DNA from: a virus
Reading direction: 5' to 3' (one strand)
Virus record (IMG/VR): IMGVR_UViG_3300023175_000102
Location: 1 to 39,095 of that record
DNA length: 39,095 nucleotides
How positions within the stretch are numbered: the first letter of the stretch is position 1; the number at the start of each line of letters is the position of its first letter. This document shows positions 1 to 8,858 of the stretch, piece by piece. A model generated the notes under the pieces. The model was not told the DNA's origin and searched no databases. It was given only the letters and a program-made list of their open reading frames with translations. A program made the position numbers and the translations under genes.

Positions 1-1077
1 GGGGTCGACAGTTTGAATATTTCCTACTTGAAGGTCTGGGGAAAAGCTACTGTCAGAAAGACCAGACTCAATCACCGTACCCGAAGACGTTTGAAATTCT
101 ACAGAGTTGTCCTCTGTCTGCGTGTTATCACCGATAGTGAAATTGAATCCCACCACCTTAACACCTCTACCCACCTCCTGAGTTGTACCAGTCGTGGTTG
201 TCGTAGAACCATAACTACCATCTGTACCCTGCAACTGAATCTTGAGATTGGTAAGAGTTATATTGGTGGGGTAGTAGTCCGTGAGGATGTCCTGCAGGAT
301 AGTCATGATGTCAGTCCCCGCAGGATAGGTCTGCCCTACCGCGTTGCCAAGAGCCCCGTCCGAGTTGCTTACAACAATCTGCTGGTCAATCTTTGGGTGA
401 GCGTTAATCCAGTCAAGGCCGTTATACATAAGGTAGTCGTACTGTCCAGCCGTCGCGGTGGAGACGTCACCGATATCGTCAAGCTCATCAATAGTACCCT
501 CCCCGCCCGTCACCTGCGAAGACTCATCGTCAGCTGGTTTGAATGTGCCTGACCCGCTATCGTATTTAAGAATCTGACCGTGAGCTGGCGCGACGCCAGA
601 AAAGTCAACATCCGTAAGGTCGTTGAGTTCCGTTGGGATGGTAGGCGTGTTGGTCAGACTGTTGTAGTCTCCATCGAATAGCTCGGGGGTGTTGGTCAGG
701 TCGTTGTAGTCCCCGCTAAAATCACTTGAGGCTGGAACATCAGTGAGGTCATTATAGCTTCCAGAGGTGGCTACAGCTGCAAGGGTTGGTATACCCCTTA
801 TGTCATCATAGTCTCCCTTTTCCCACTGAGCCGTCGCTGTGTTGTAGTACAGAATGTTTCCCTGCTTACCCCCCGAGCCTGCGTTAACATCAGTGAGGTC
901 GTTTAGAACCTCCGCCCCTCCCTCGCCACCACTAGATGTAAAGGTTACGATGCCATTCTGAATAACATCAATGGCTGGGACAGACGGTACGTTTACAGCG
1001 CTTACACCGCCAGGGCGTGCCTGAACCTCAACGGAGATATTCGCCGTATCCCTTATGGATATTTGAATATCGCTCAT
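1..1077 (-). CDS. Tail-fibre-like virion protein with YNDLT repeats (C-terminus cut by left edge)
   Basis: The frame is open from an ATG at 1077 to base 1 without a stop, giving at least 359 residues. The start overlaps the stop of the upstream gene as ATGA. Residues 88-160 hold spaced copies of a short motif (YDDIRGIP, YNDLTDVP, YNDLTNTP, YNSLTNTP, LNDLTDV), a repeat seen in phage tail fibres and Bacteroidetes phage appendage proteins. The rest is rich in Ser, Thr, Gly, Asp and Asn and has no Cys-rich or enzymatic motif in the visible part. It follows portal and a small Ig-like gene in the late operon, so a role as fibre, spike or head decoration is inferred. The C-terminal domain, which would normally carry receptor binding, lies outside the window. 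Confidence 0.7.
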   Translation of the reverse strand, partial: MSDIQISIRDTANISVEVQARPGGVSAVNVPSVPAIDVIQNGIVTFTSSGGEGGAEVLNDLTDVNAGSGGKQGNILYYNTATAQWEKGDYDDIRGIPTLAAVATSGSYNDLTDVPASSDFSGDYNDLTNTPELFDGDYNSLTNTPTIPTELNDLTDVDFSGVAPAHGQILKYDSGSGTFKPADDESSQVTGGEGTIDELDDIGDVSTATAGQYDYLMYNGLDWINAHPKIDQQIVVSNSDGALGNAVGQTYPAGTDIMTILQDILTDYYPTNITLTNLKIQLQGTDGSYGSTTTTTGTTQEVGRGVKVVGFNFTIGDNTQTEDNSVEFQTSSGTVIESGLSDSSFSPDLQVGNIQTVDP

Positions 1078-1427
1078 ACCGTGACATCTTCATTGACCTT
1101 AAACAAACCATGAAGCCATGTCTGAACATCACCACTCTTAGATGCCTGGATGTCGTATACATATAAGCCGCCATCCATATCCATGTTGGCTTCGTCTATA
1201 ACAACCGTGAGCTGACCACTAGCCTTTATGTAGGTTACGTCGGTGTCTGCTACAACGGTAGATGCAGCAGTATCACTGTCCCTCACTTCCATCTTAAAGT
1301 CATAGGTGGTGGCATCCAGGGCTTCTCCTGCGGCGTCGGTAAGTGTGAGTATAAGCCGAAACGTGTCTCCCTTCCTGCACGTTATATCAAGCCTACTTGA
1401 TGTATCAAGATTTACCGAATTAGCCAT
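1074..1427 (-). CDS. Small Ig-like/baseplate-type structural protein (117 aa)
   Basis: A 117-residue acidic protein made almost wholly of predicted beta strands. It has the general look of the N-terminal domain of BppU-like baseplate or neck proteins: a start of the type RLDITCRKGDTFRLILTLTD, an alternating hydrophobic pattern, and a Gly-Leu-Tyr-Val-Tyr-Asp strand near residue 87. It starts 8 nt inside the end of the portal gene and its stop overlaps the fibre start (ATGA), so the three are translationally coupled. The family call rests on pattern and position only. A head-tail connector or fibre adaptor role is inferred. Confidence 0.55.
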   Translation of the reverse strand: MANSVNLDTSSRLDITCRKGDTFRLILTLTDAAGEALDATTYDFKMEVRDSDTAASTVVADTDVTYIKASGQLTVVIDEANMDMDGGLYVYDIQASKSGDVQTWLHGLFKVNEDVTV

Positions 1428-3864
1428 TGTTCAAAATTTGAGAAATAATATCGTCCTGAGCATCGGGCGCCTCATCCATTACAGGGCGCTCTCCCTTTCG
1501 CTGAGCTATAAGCTTTGATTGAGCAGCAGCTTGCTTATCAACCCTTGAGTCCTTTCTATCCTCTTTAAGGATATCAATCTTTTCTCTAAACTCCTGCTCT
1601 GTAGAACGCATACCCACGGTCGCTTGTGCGCGAATCATCTCAATCTCTCTTCTCAATGAATGAAGAGCTTGAGCGACTTGAATCTCCGTCTGCCCCTTAA
1701 GCTGGATTTTCTGGGCCTCGACCTGAGCCTCCATCTGTATTTGTTGACTACGCATCTGCATAGCCATCTGCTGGTTCTGAGCATTCATTTGCTGCTGCAT
1801 CTGCATGTTCTGCTGCTGCGCCTTACTAGCGGCAGCCATACGACGCTTTCGTCTAACAACGAGAAGTCTTTGAGCTTGGTCTATGTCTTTAATCTGTCTG
1901 ACAGCTAATGCGTCCTCAAGGTCAATCTCCTTTTGAGCCAGTGACTGCTGTATGTTTTGCTCAAGAAACACTCTGTCTTCATCGCTCATCTCCTTAACAA
2001 CACGCACGCCAAAGTTGTACATAGGCAGCTCTTGGAATGAGGCCAGCGTCTCCATGTTGTACTTACCGATAGCCTTCTCGTATACTCGATACAAGACAGA
2101 ATCAGTTGGTATAATCTGAAGGCACTTTACTACATCCTGACAAACCCTCTTGTAAAGAACAAGCGAGGCGTTGGTGATGTCGTACAACGCATTGTTGCCA
2201 GCGGCAAGCGCTTGCTGCCGAACACCAACCAAGGCATCTCCCTTTGGTGTGCTTGCATCCATAACCTCATTAACGCCACTAGCGTCCCGAATCATTGTCA
2301 GGTAGTGGTTGTATAGCATGACGTATTGCTGGATGTTCCTGATGGTATTGTCGATTGGGCGGATGGGTGGCTGCTGACCCGTGCCGTCAGGGTTCTTACT
2401 TCTGTAGTAAAACACACCCGTCTGCTCATAGATGTCTTGAATCTGCAGTGGCTGAAGCTCACCCCCACGGCCAAGCTGGACATTCTCCAATCCCTCAATG
2501 TCAACGATAACTCCGTCTGGCTTAGCCTTAGCTATGGCCTGTTGAATCTTAAGGTGTGTGAGCTGGAGCTGGTCGGCAAACCCTATAATAGAACCAACCA
2601 TAGATTTGGGCCGCATGCGACGCAGGTTGGTACATGCAACACTGTACGATAGGCGAGCCTTAGTTAAGTCGTGAACGTTCTTGGGAACATTTTTCTTGAC
2701 ACCGTAATTAAATATTTTGTTAGCACCAATAAGGTAGCTTCCACCATACACGGTCTCCACCTCCATCTTAAAAGGCTCCCTATTGTAAACAGATTCCGTT
2801 GGAGTCTTGTAATCAAAACCCTTGTAGTAAAAACCTACGTTACCGAATCTAGATTCCTTGCTCTCGTAATACACGCAGTCAACGGAAACAAACTCAAAGT
2901 CAAGGATTTCAATAAGGTAGTCATCATAGCCATACCGCATAGAACCAGACACCTTGTCAAAGGTTCTTGAACTAAAGTTCGAGCTGTCATTGAATGACTT
3001 GGACTTAGCCTTGTTAGCAATCTCTTCGTACTCTTTTTCCGTGAACGAATCGCCAGCAAGTCTCTTGAGCTCACCAATACTTACGTGCCTTATGTGACCA
3101 CCGTATACGATGTCGGACATATTAGGGTCTTCCGTGTAGCTGTGAACAAACTTAGCTGGGTCCACATACTCAATGGTGATGCCGTAGTTTGGGTCGTTGG
3201 TTCTTTTGGCAACACCCATGCCGCACACCACCAAGTCTTCAACACAACGCCTGTATACGCCGTCATCGAAATCATTCCAATCTAAGGTCAGGGACGTTCC
3301 AATCTGAGCAGCAATCTCCGCATTCGTCTTTATGTTTTGCTCCATAAAGATTTCTGCTTCTTCCGTAGAGTCTGGTAATTCGGAAGGGTCTAGCTCTGTC
3401 TTAAGACCTATCGTTCTAGCCTCCTGAAGTATAGACTTATTTTCTATGGACGACTCTATAAGGGCCTTCTTCTCGTCCTTCTCACCTTTCGAAACTGGGT
3501 CAATAGCCTCTACTGAAGGGTATGGTTTGCGGGAAAGAACCTTGTTTACGACAACCTTAACGAACTTAGGTACGATAGGAACTGGACTCCAGTCGAGATT
3601 AAGCAGGGTGCCGTCGCCGTTATTAGGGTCGAGAGAGTTTAGAATCTGCTTGTAGATAGACGTGTCTTGCGTTCCATTGGCGTAGTCACGATTTCTCTCG
3701 AAGTCACGCTGCCTCCCCCCTACAACAGAGCTTACGTCGTCGGCACTACCCCATTGACCTTCGATGGCCTTGGCATATCTCAGTCCGTAATCGTCCGTAG
3801 CCTTCTCCTCTTGAGGTGCTAATGGGTTTGGGAACTTGCTTTGATTTCTGTTGCCTGAGGTCAT
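1420..3864 (-). CDS. Portal protein, P22-like
   Basis: An 814-residue protein with the length and layout of P22-type portals. The N-terminal 200 residues describe template and ORF size handling and membrane-free alpha/beta structure, the middle holds the clip/wing region, and the last 145 residues are a Gln/Met/Lys-rich coiled coil (about 670-790) like the long barrel helix of podovirus portals. The portal forms the dodecameric DNA channel at one capsid vertex and docks the terminase. It lies directly downstream of the large terminase with a 46-bp gap that contains a Bacteroidetes -7 box, so it can be expressed separately. The stop overlaps the next gene by 8 nt. The family assignment is by recognition of the sequence pattern; the context with terminase supports it. 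Confidence 0.85.
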   Translation of the reverse strand: MTSGNRNQSKFPNPLAPQEEKATDDYGLRYAKAIEGQWGSADDVSSVVGGRQRDFERNRDYANGTQDTSIYKQILNSLDPNNGDGTLLNLDWSPVPIVPKFVKVVVNKVLSRKPYPSVEAIDPVSKGEKDEKKALIESSIENKSILQEARTIGLKTELDPSELPDSTEEAEIFMEQNIKTNAEIAAQIGTSLTLDWNDFDDGVYRRCVEDLVVCGMGVAKRTNDPNYGITIEYVDPAKFVHSYTEDPNMSDIVYGGHIRHVSIGELKRLAGDSFTEKEYEEIANKAKSKSFNDSSNFSSRTFDKVSGSMRYGYDDYLIEILDFEFVSVDCVYYESKESRFGNVGFYYKGFDYKTPTESVYNREPFKMEVETVYGGSYLIGANKIFNYGVKKNVPKNVHDLTKARLSYSVACTNLRRMRPKSMVGSIIGFADQLQLTHLKIQQAIAKAKPDGVIVDIEGLENVQLGRGGELQPLQIQDIYEQTGVFYYRSKNPDGTGQQPPIRPIDNTIRNIQQYVMLYNHYLTMIRDASGVNEVMDASTPKGDALVGVRQQALAAGNNALYDITNASLVLYKRVCQDVVKCLQIIPTDSVLYRVYEKAIGKYNMETLASFQELPMYNFGVRVVKEMSDEDRVFLEQNIQQSLAQKEIDLEDALAVRQIKDIDQAQRLLVVRRKRRMAAASKAQQQNMQMQQQMNAQNQQMAMQMRSQQIQMEAQVEAQKIQLKGQTEIQVAQALHSLRREIEMIRAQATVGMRSTEQEFREKIDILKEDRKDSRVDKQAAAQSKLIAQRKGERPVMDEAPDAQDDIISQILNNG

Positions 3865-3885
3865 TGATTGCTATTTGGGCTCACG

Positions 3886-3893
3886 CAAATATA
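3886..3893 (-). promoter_or_regulatory. Bacteroidetes -7 box TATATTTG upstream of portal gene
   Basis: Read on the minus strand the bases are TATATTTG, a perfect match to the Bacteroidetes TAnnTTTG -7 element. It sits in the short gap between terminase and portal, 21 nt before the portal ATG. No clear TTG -33 box is visible at the expected distance. Confidence 0.55.
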
Positions 3894-3910
3894 GCAATAC
3901 TAGAAATGAC

Positions 3911-6025
3911 TTATTGGCGGACGGGGTACCTCCTGAAAAACACCTTGTCCTCGAAGTTAGATGGAGCTTTCTTAGGATTTGACTTTTGAGCGGCAAGCAA
4001 AGCCAAGCCAGCGCTGATTGTCAAGTCATACTTTGTCCTGTTGTCAATCTTAAAGCCAATCCAATCCTCCAATGTTCTATTAAAGTACATGCTGCCCATG
4101 TTGCCCTCTTCATCTAAACCGACGTGGTTATGTATGTAGTCTTCTATTGCCTGGGCGTGGGCGTGTATAACATCCTGTGAGTTTGATGGTATCCCCTTGG
4201 TTTTAACATTTGAAGACGACGTGTTGTTTCTAAGGTGCTCTGGTCTATCCATGACATAGCCATCATATCCCCTAGACTCAAAGTATCTAACTATACCGTA
4301 CTTGTTGTTCTCTATGAGCAATGGATATCCGTAAAACACTGCGGCCATAAGGACGTCCTCGTAAAATATCTTAGCGAGTGGTGGGCGGCTGGCATACTCA
4401 GCAACAAACATGTTACTAGCTCCGTCAATGTTGAACTTGTTGTATATGTGGCACGCACCCTTAGAACCTCTACTTGAGTCTACCGTCGCGTCGATGTCAT
4501 AGGAGTCAACACCCCCGCAACCAAGACTTGAATTTGGCGGTACCTTCCTTCCTCGCTCCTCGCGCAGAACACTCCTCTTGTCTGGGTCTGGCATCCACGA
4601 TATATACCACCTGCCCTGTGAAGATGGATTGAATATAACCTTGGTGTCTTGTACGCCACCTGCCCAAACAAAGTTGCCTCGAACCACTGGGTCGGGGAAC
4701 AGGGTGTCGTTGTGTTCTATCTGCTCGTAAATCTTACCTATGTTGAATAGACTTCCTTCAATAGAATCCCTAAAGGCCTCGTCGGTGGTGAATGGGAATT
4801 GACGAATAAATTCATTTAGCTCTCTTGCGTCGTGCTTCATTGCGTCACGTTCGTTCTTAAGGAACTGCTTAGAACCAAACTGCATATACTCACCATCCAT
4901 AGCCTCAACGGGTTTATCCGTATCGACAATGGGGTTTCCGTACTTGTCGAAGAATCCCTCAAGCGCATCAAATGCGGGGACAAATATGCGGTACAAGCCA
5001 GACGTAGTCCTCCCGTTAGCATTCCTTTTAGCAACGTCGGAATCATCCCACAGCTGCTTGAACTGACTGCCACCCTTATCCATAGGGTTCACGGTAGAAC
5101 CCACCAAAGCCTTTCCGATAATCTTCCTACCAACAATAAGGCACGTTCTTTCAATGCGCCAAGCCTCACGTATATCCGTTGGCTTCTCCCACTTGCCAGC
5201 CTCATCGAGGTAAAGCATGTGGAGTTTCTCACCGTCGTATGCGTTGTTGGTTGTGTTCTTCCAGTTGATTACCGTATTAAGAGCCTCGCCCTTCTGCGAA
5301 GTCTTATTGTTCTTCGTGATTCTCTTACTCGGCTCGCGAAAAGCCAACTCCATGCGTGGGTTAGTGGTACCATCCTGAATGGGCTTAAAGAAGAAGGGGT
5401 AGTGTCGGAACATGTACACCACCTTCTTCATGAATATGTTCTCCTGCGCGTCCTTACCAGTTTTGGATTGGATACCCAGAAGCTTGTCTTTTATCTGAGT
5501 GGCCTCATCTAAGAGTACCGATGAACAGATATTTGTGTAGCCACTACGCCGACACTTAGTATACAGCTGACCCATACAACGAGGGTCTGACTCACATGCC
5601 GCCATGTGCAAGAATATGTCTCTCTGGAAAGCTAAGTAGTCAGGATACCCGACATCTAGCTTAGTCCATTGAAGCATCATGTAGTGCCTGCCCGTAATAT
5701 ATGTAGGAATACCTTTATTGAAAAACCAAAGACCCTCACGCCTACGGCGAAACTCCTCTTCGATATATGGATGAAACTTTTCTCTAAACTCCTTGGGCAT
5801 CTCTGACCACTCATCCATAGACTTAATCCTAGACAACTCTGCTGGCATAGGAATCCTTTGCCACAGCTGCAGGTCGTCTGGTTTTTCATATCCAAGAATC
5901 TCCTTCTTGGGAGGCTGAGCGGGAAGAAGAATGAATAACCCCGCAAGTTCAACAACCTCTCCCTTCGTACCGTTGGGGCAAATTGAGATAAGAGCCTCTT
6001 CATTCTCTCTGTATACCAGTGACAT
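3911..6025 (-). CDS. Terminase large subunit (ATPase/nuclease)
   Basis: A 704-residue packaging motor. The N-terminal ATPase half shows a degenerate Walker A of the terminase type (KCRRSGYTN, about residues 157-165), a Walker B ending in Asp-Glu (HMLYLDEAG, D274/E275) and a coupling motif GSTVNP (309-314). The C-terminal RNase H-like nuclease half has the expected acidic residues in GVDSYDIDAT (D507/D510), LLIENNKYG (E572) and the stretch around D618-E628. It cuts concatemeric DNA and drives it into the prohead through the portal encoded next door. Its ATG overlaps the stop of the upstream 97-residue gene (TAATG). All key motifs appear intact. Confidence 0.93.
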   Translation of the reverse strand: MSLVYRENEEALISICPNGTKGEVVELAGLFILLPAQPPKKEILGYEKPDDLQLWQRIPMPAELSRIKSMDEWSEMPKEFREKFHPYIEEEFRRRREGLWFFNKGIPTYITGRHYMMLQWTKLDVGYPDYLAFQRDIFLHMAACESDPRCMGQLYTKCRRSGYTNICSSVLLDEATQIKDKLLGIQSKTGKDAQENIFMKKVVYMFRHYPFFFKPIQDGTTNPRMELAFREPSKRITKNNKTSQKGEALNTVINWKNTTNNAYDGEKLHMLYLDEAGKWEKPTDIREAWRIERTCLIVGRKIIGKALVGSTVNPMDKGGSQFKQLWDDSDVAKRNANGRTTSGLYRIFVPAFDALEGFFDKYGNPIVDTDKPVEAMDGEYMQFGSKQFLKNERDAMKHDARELNEFIRQFPFTTDEAFRDSIEGSLFNIGKIYEQIEHNDTLFPDPVVRGNFVWAGGVQDTKVIFNPSSQGRWYISWMPDPDKRSVLREERGRKVPPNSSLGCGGVDSYDIDATVDSSRGSKGACHIYNKFNIDGASNMFVAEYASRPPLAKIFYEDVLMAAVFYGYPLLIENNKYGIVRYFESRGYDGYVMDRPEHLRNNTSSSNVKTKGIPSNSQDVIHAHAQAIEDYIHNHVGLDEEGNMGSMYFNRTLEDWIGFKIDNRTKYDLTISAGLALLAAQKSNPKKAPSNFEDKVFFRRYPVRQ

Positions 6026-6318
6026 TATTTACTGAAGCGTTCTGCAAATCCGCCAGAGTAGTCCTTGTTAGCTTCAATCTCACCGTTCTGCTTCAGGTCC
6101 TTAACCATCTGCTCTAGCCTTTGCCGTTCTACAATAAGTTCCTTACAATCAACCGCAGTCTGTTTAATGGATTGAAGCTCAGCCTTCCTAGCACTACCGC
6201 TAACTTCTGGGTCGACAGGCTTCTTAATCTCCTGAATCATGTTGTTGATTGCAACCTCCATAGACTCCATGAGCCTAATCGAGGCTTCAATGGTTGTGAA
6301 GTTAGCCTTCTTCGACAT
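6025..6318 (-). CDS. Small coiled-coil protein, candidate terminase small subunit
   Basis: A 97-residue, mostly helical protein with heptad-like spacing through residues 10-80 and no enzymatic motif. It stops on the start of the large terminase (TAATG, one shared base) and itself begins inside the end of the GroES-like gene (17 nt overlap). Position immediately upstream of the large subunit is the usual place for a small terminase subunit, but no helix-turn-helix is evident, and the coiled coil alone does not prove it. It could equally be a scaffold fragment or chaperone. Confidence 0.4.
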   Translation of the reverse strand: MSKKANFTTIEASIRLMESMEVAINNMIQEIKKPVDPEVSGSARKAELQSIKQTAVDCKELIVERQRLEQMVKDLKQNGEIEANKDYSGGFAERFSK

Positions 6319-6883
6319 AGAGCAGGTGGTCTTCAGTCATTCTATAAACAACGGAACCGTCATCAAGAATCATCTTGTAGTCGGCATCCGCTGAAAAGCC
6401 CACGATAGACCCCTTAACAACACCCTGCTCCTTGAGGTAGCTTGTAGGGGTAACGACCTTGGCTACGTCCCTGTCCTTCACGTTTATACCGAGCTGAGTT
6501 ATGATTCCAGAATCCGTAACCTTATCTGTCTTATCGACCTCCCACGGCTCTACAAAAAGCCAGTTACCAAGCATGACAATCTCGTTGTCTTCCTTTCTTC
6601 GGTACGCTATCGAGTTTGGCCTGAAGCTACCAAAGCTAGACACATAAAGGTCTTCGTCTAACTTGTAATACTCGGTGGTGGTTACGTGGTGATGAAAGAA
6701 TAGTGTGTCGCCAGGCTTGGCTCCAGTATCAAACCTTGATGGAGCGCAAACTATTTCGCCATAACATATTCTGTTCTCAAACTCATTCCACTTTGAGTCG
6801 AGGTATATCTCCTTATCGCCGAGGTTGAGCGTATCGTTAAAGGCTTTTTCTACCCTTACGATAAAGTCGTTTAGAGACTTCAT
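6302..6883 (-). CDS. GroES-like co-chaperonin with two GroES-type domains
   Basis: A 193-residue protein whose C-terminal half (about 105-191) follows the Cpn10 pattern: an NWLFVEPWE strand, a flexible loop containing SGIIT at 125-129 in the place of the GroES mobile loop, a VVKGSIVGFS turn where GroES has VKVGD, and an ending DGSVVYRMTEDHLLYVEE that mirrors the GroES C-terminal strand set. The N-terminal half (about 22-85) has a weaker copy (YGEIVCAP, KPGDTLFFHHHV). GroES caps the host GroEL chamber; T4 gp31 is the classic phage version, needed for capsid protein folding. Location just upstream of terminase and portal agrees with a role in virion protein folding. The two-domain layout is about twice the usual size. 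Confidence 0.75.
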   Translation of the reverse strand: MKSLNDFIVRVEKAFNDTLNLGDKEIYLDSKWNEFENRICYGEIVCAPSRFDTGAKPGDTLFFHHHVTTTEYYKLDEDLYVSSFGSFRPNSIAYRRKEDNEIVMLGNWLFVEPWEVDKTDKVTDSGIITQLGINVKDRDVAKVVTPTSYLKEQGVVKGSIVGFSADADYKMILDDGSVVYRMTEDHLLYVEEG

Positions 6884-7116
6884 TCAAAATTACAATCGTA
6901 TTCAACTAAGACGGGTTGATTCTCAACCGTTTTCCAAATATAGGTAGAATCTTCGTCCTCGATGAATACGTTGTATCTCCGAATGCTGTGATTAAACATA
7001 GCTCGTTCGTCTTCGACTATGGCTGATACTTTTCCCTTACCAGCCCTCATGCCCACATAATAGGCCATTGCGTCCTTGGGATTTGGCCCAACGACAATCT
7101 TTCTAATTAGGTTCAT
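6880..7116 (-). CDS. Hypothetical 78-aa phage protein
   Basis: Not recognised as a named family. The protein begins MNLIRKIVVGPNPKDAMAYY and is alpha/beta in character with many charged residues. Its stop overlaps the start of the GroES-like gene by four bases and there is a one-base gap to the gene upstream, so it is part of the same translation unit. The tight coupling suggests a late structural or assembly accessory role, which is inference. Confidence 0.75.
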   Translation of the reverse strand: MNLIRKIVVGPNPKDAMAYYVGMRAGKGKVSAIVEDERAMFNHSIRRYNVFIEDEDSTYIWKTVENQPVLVEYDCNFE

Positions 7117-7117
7117 G

Positions 7118-7399
7118 TTAATTCATAAAGAGATAGTCGAGGGGGTCGTCTGGCTCCTGTGTCTTAGCAAATGCCTCAACCTGAAGCTGAATCACCTCGT
7201 CTAGCTCGTTAACGTCTTTTACATTCCAGGTGTACTTAACCTGCCACTCATGGACATCCTCTGAGGCTTCTTCACATACCCCCACGCAACCCATGTACAC
7301 TATGTTGTCTGACATATTGTACTTAGCCACTATCTCCTCAATCTGCTCGAAGCAAGAATCAATCTCCTCGAACATGGTCTTCTTTAGAATACTGTCCAT
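7118..7399 (-). CDS. Hypothetical acidic 93-aa protein
   Basis: A strongly acidic small protein with an N-terminal helix (residues 1-30) and a short strand containing two Cys residues in MGCVGVCEE (about 37-45). No family recognised. It lies one base from the next late gene and 18 nt after the preceding fibre-like gene, in the same orientation. The low pI resembles DNA-mimic or chaperone-like small phage proteins, but nothing in the sequence fixes a function. Confidence 0.7.
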   Translation of the reverse strand: MDSILKKTMFEEIDSCFEQIEEIVAKYNMSDNIVYMGCVGVCEEASEDVHEWQVKYTWNVKDVNELDEVIQLQVEAFAKTQEPDDPLDYLFMN

Positions 7400-7417
7400 G
7401 TTATCAAGTTACGACAA

Positions 7418-8353
7418 TTACTTCGTAGTGAAGATAGCTGGGAAATCCGTTGTCGACGGAGAGCCAGGCAAGCCAGTTCCGCCTGGAGCAAAGTATGAAT
7501 AGGTCTCATCGCAATAGGCGTTGCCAGTAACTACCCACCTGTTTGTGGCGTAACAATGCAACTCGACCCAGGTTCCAGCTTTGTTTCCACTAGTTGAGGT
7601 ATTTGCAGTAAGCCTTATGCGGTTCTTATTCGTACCAGCTGGGCTAAGCATAGAGTATGGGATGGATATTGACGAACTGCCCGTTCTGTCGGTAGCCGAG
7701 TTGGTGAGCAAGATGCCACCAGAATAAATATCTGTACCGTCTGTGTCAATATCAAAAGTACCCAGGTTATCGCTCACCACGACAAACTTGTATCTCAATC
7801 CAACCTCAGCAGCTGGCAAAAGCACTTGACCAACCTCCTGGCTGGTATTTGCCAGCGTAAACATCTTGCCTGAGTCGTCTGAAGAAATTGATTTAGAGTA
7901 GTTTGTTCCAGGTGAGGTTGGGTCAATTTTCTCACCAAAGTATGCTCTGGTAAGTTCAGCGTCAATCGTAATAGTTGTGCCACTAAGGTTTACCGTAGTA
8001 TTCGTACCATTCGCAATGGTGAAATCATTGAGGGCGTTAGTACCAATAGTTACGGTAGCGCTAGTCGCTGTATTAGAAACGGTAACCTCTGGGTCCGTAT
8101 CTGTGAAATCGTAGAAGCCAATGACGCCATCGGTCGCGTCCCAGTTCAGGAACTTTGTTCTGGATTGATTTTGAGATACGGATGTAATCTTTAGAGACGC
8201 CGCCTTTACAGAAGATGACGAAAGCGACAACCCAGTAGTGCCTCCAGCTCCATCGGTTACTACTTGGTCAGCTGCGCTGATAGCCGTATTGAGCTCTGTC
8301 TTCAACAAGCCAGTGTATGTGTTCTTAATCTGAGTTCCGCTAAGTGAAGCCAT
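7418..8353 (-). CDS. Fibre-like or head-decoration structural protein (311 aa)
   Basis: The N-terminus (MASLSGTQIKNTYTGLLKT) is a conserved leader I recognise from structural proteins of uncultured marine phages. The body is low in Lys and very rich in Ser, Thr, Gly and Asn with repeated beta-strand-like blocks (residues 85-140 and 180-270), ending in a Gly/Pro-rich tail near residue 290. This composition is typical of tail fibres, spikes and head fibres. It has its own promoter box 18 nt upstream and stands divergently from the plus-strand regulator at 8385. Its exact place in the virion cannot be told from sequence. Confidence 0.7.
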   Translation of the reverse strand: MASLSGTQIKNTYTGLLKTELNTAISAADQVVTDGAGGTTGLSLSSSSVKAASLKITSVSQNQSRTKFLNWDATDGVIGFYDFTDTDPEVTVSNTATSATVTIGTNALNDFTIANGTNTTVNLSGTTITIDAELTRAYFGEKIDPTSPGTNYSKSISSDDSGKMFTLANTSQEVGQVLLPAAEVGLRYKFVVVSDNLGTFDIDTDGTDIYSGGILLTNSATDRTGSSSISIPYSMLSPAGTNKNRIRLTANTSTSGNKAGTWVELHCYATNRWVVTGNAYCDETYSYFAPGGTGLPGSPSTTDFPAIFTTK

Positions 8354-8371
8354 ATCTTTAATTTTACATCA

Positions 8372-8379
8372 CAAATATA
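8372..8379 (-). promoter_or_regulatory. Bacteroidetes -7 box TATATTTG upstream of fibre-like gene
   Basis: A perfect TAnnTTTG match on the minus strand, 18 nt before the ATG at 8353. The intergenic gap to the divergent plus gene at 8385 is only 31 bp, so a repressor bound here would affect both genes. A good -33 TTG is not visible. Confidence 0.6.
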
Positions 8380-8384
8380 CTTCA

Positions 8385-8858
8385 ATGAGCAGAACACATA
8401 CGGGCAGGAAGTTTCGAGAGTTCTCTATGCTTAATGAGAGGTACGTGAATCACAACTACCTCAAGTACTACAAGCTAGCGAAGAGGGATATATGCAGTAG
8501 GCACGACATAACAGAGAACGAGCTAGAGTCCATGCTGTTCATGTATGACTATGAGTTCTTTACAAAGAACCATATAGCCAAGGCTCTGCATCAGAGTCCT
8601 AAGAAATTTTACGAGAGAGTCATAAACCCTTTGTGCCAGAGGAATATGATTGAGCGCATATACTACAGGACAGACCTAGAGAAGGTTACAATGGAACAGC
8701 TGGCATTCCTTAAGTATGACAAGAACACATATAAGGCCAGATATCAGCTCACTCAAAAAGCTAGACTAATCATCCAGCGGTTCTACCGCAAGCTACACGG
8801 AGAAGAGGTAATTAAGATTGCTCCCCGAAAATCCTCTGGCGGCGAGAATCAAACGTAG
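8385..8858 (+). CDS. Winged-helix-like DNA-binding regulator (157 aa)
   Basis: A basic, all-helical protein with a likely winged helix in residues 45-135: a helix-turn-helix ESMLFMYDYEFFTKNHIAKAL... KKFYERVINPLCQRNMIERI, then a KARYQLTQKARLIIQRFY recognition/wing segment like those of MarR-type proteins. It is transcribed against the surrounding late operon, shares a 31-bp promoter gap with the fibre-like gene, and its end overlaps the end of the transglycosylase gene by 47 nt tail to tail. That placement suggests a control gene, possibly of late transcription. No MarR-specific ligand residues can be assigned, and other wHTH families are possible. Confidence 0.6.
   Translation: MSRTHTGRKFREFSMLNERYVNHNYLKYYKLAKRDICSRHDITENELESMLFMYDYEFFTKNHIAKALHQSPKKFYERVINPLCQRNMIERIYYRTDLEKVTMEQLAFLKYDKNTYKARYQLTQKARLIIQRFYRKLHGEEVIKIAPRKSSGGENQT

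Noticed and set aside
13-552. A 179-codon plus-strand frame opposite the fibre gene
   Set aside because: It is the shadow of the minus-strand fibre frame, which is open from 1077 to base 1, starts with an ATGA overlap, and has recognisable YNDLT repeats.
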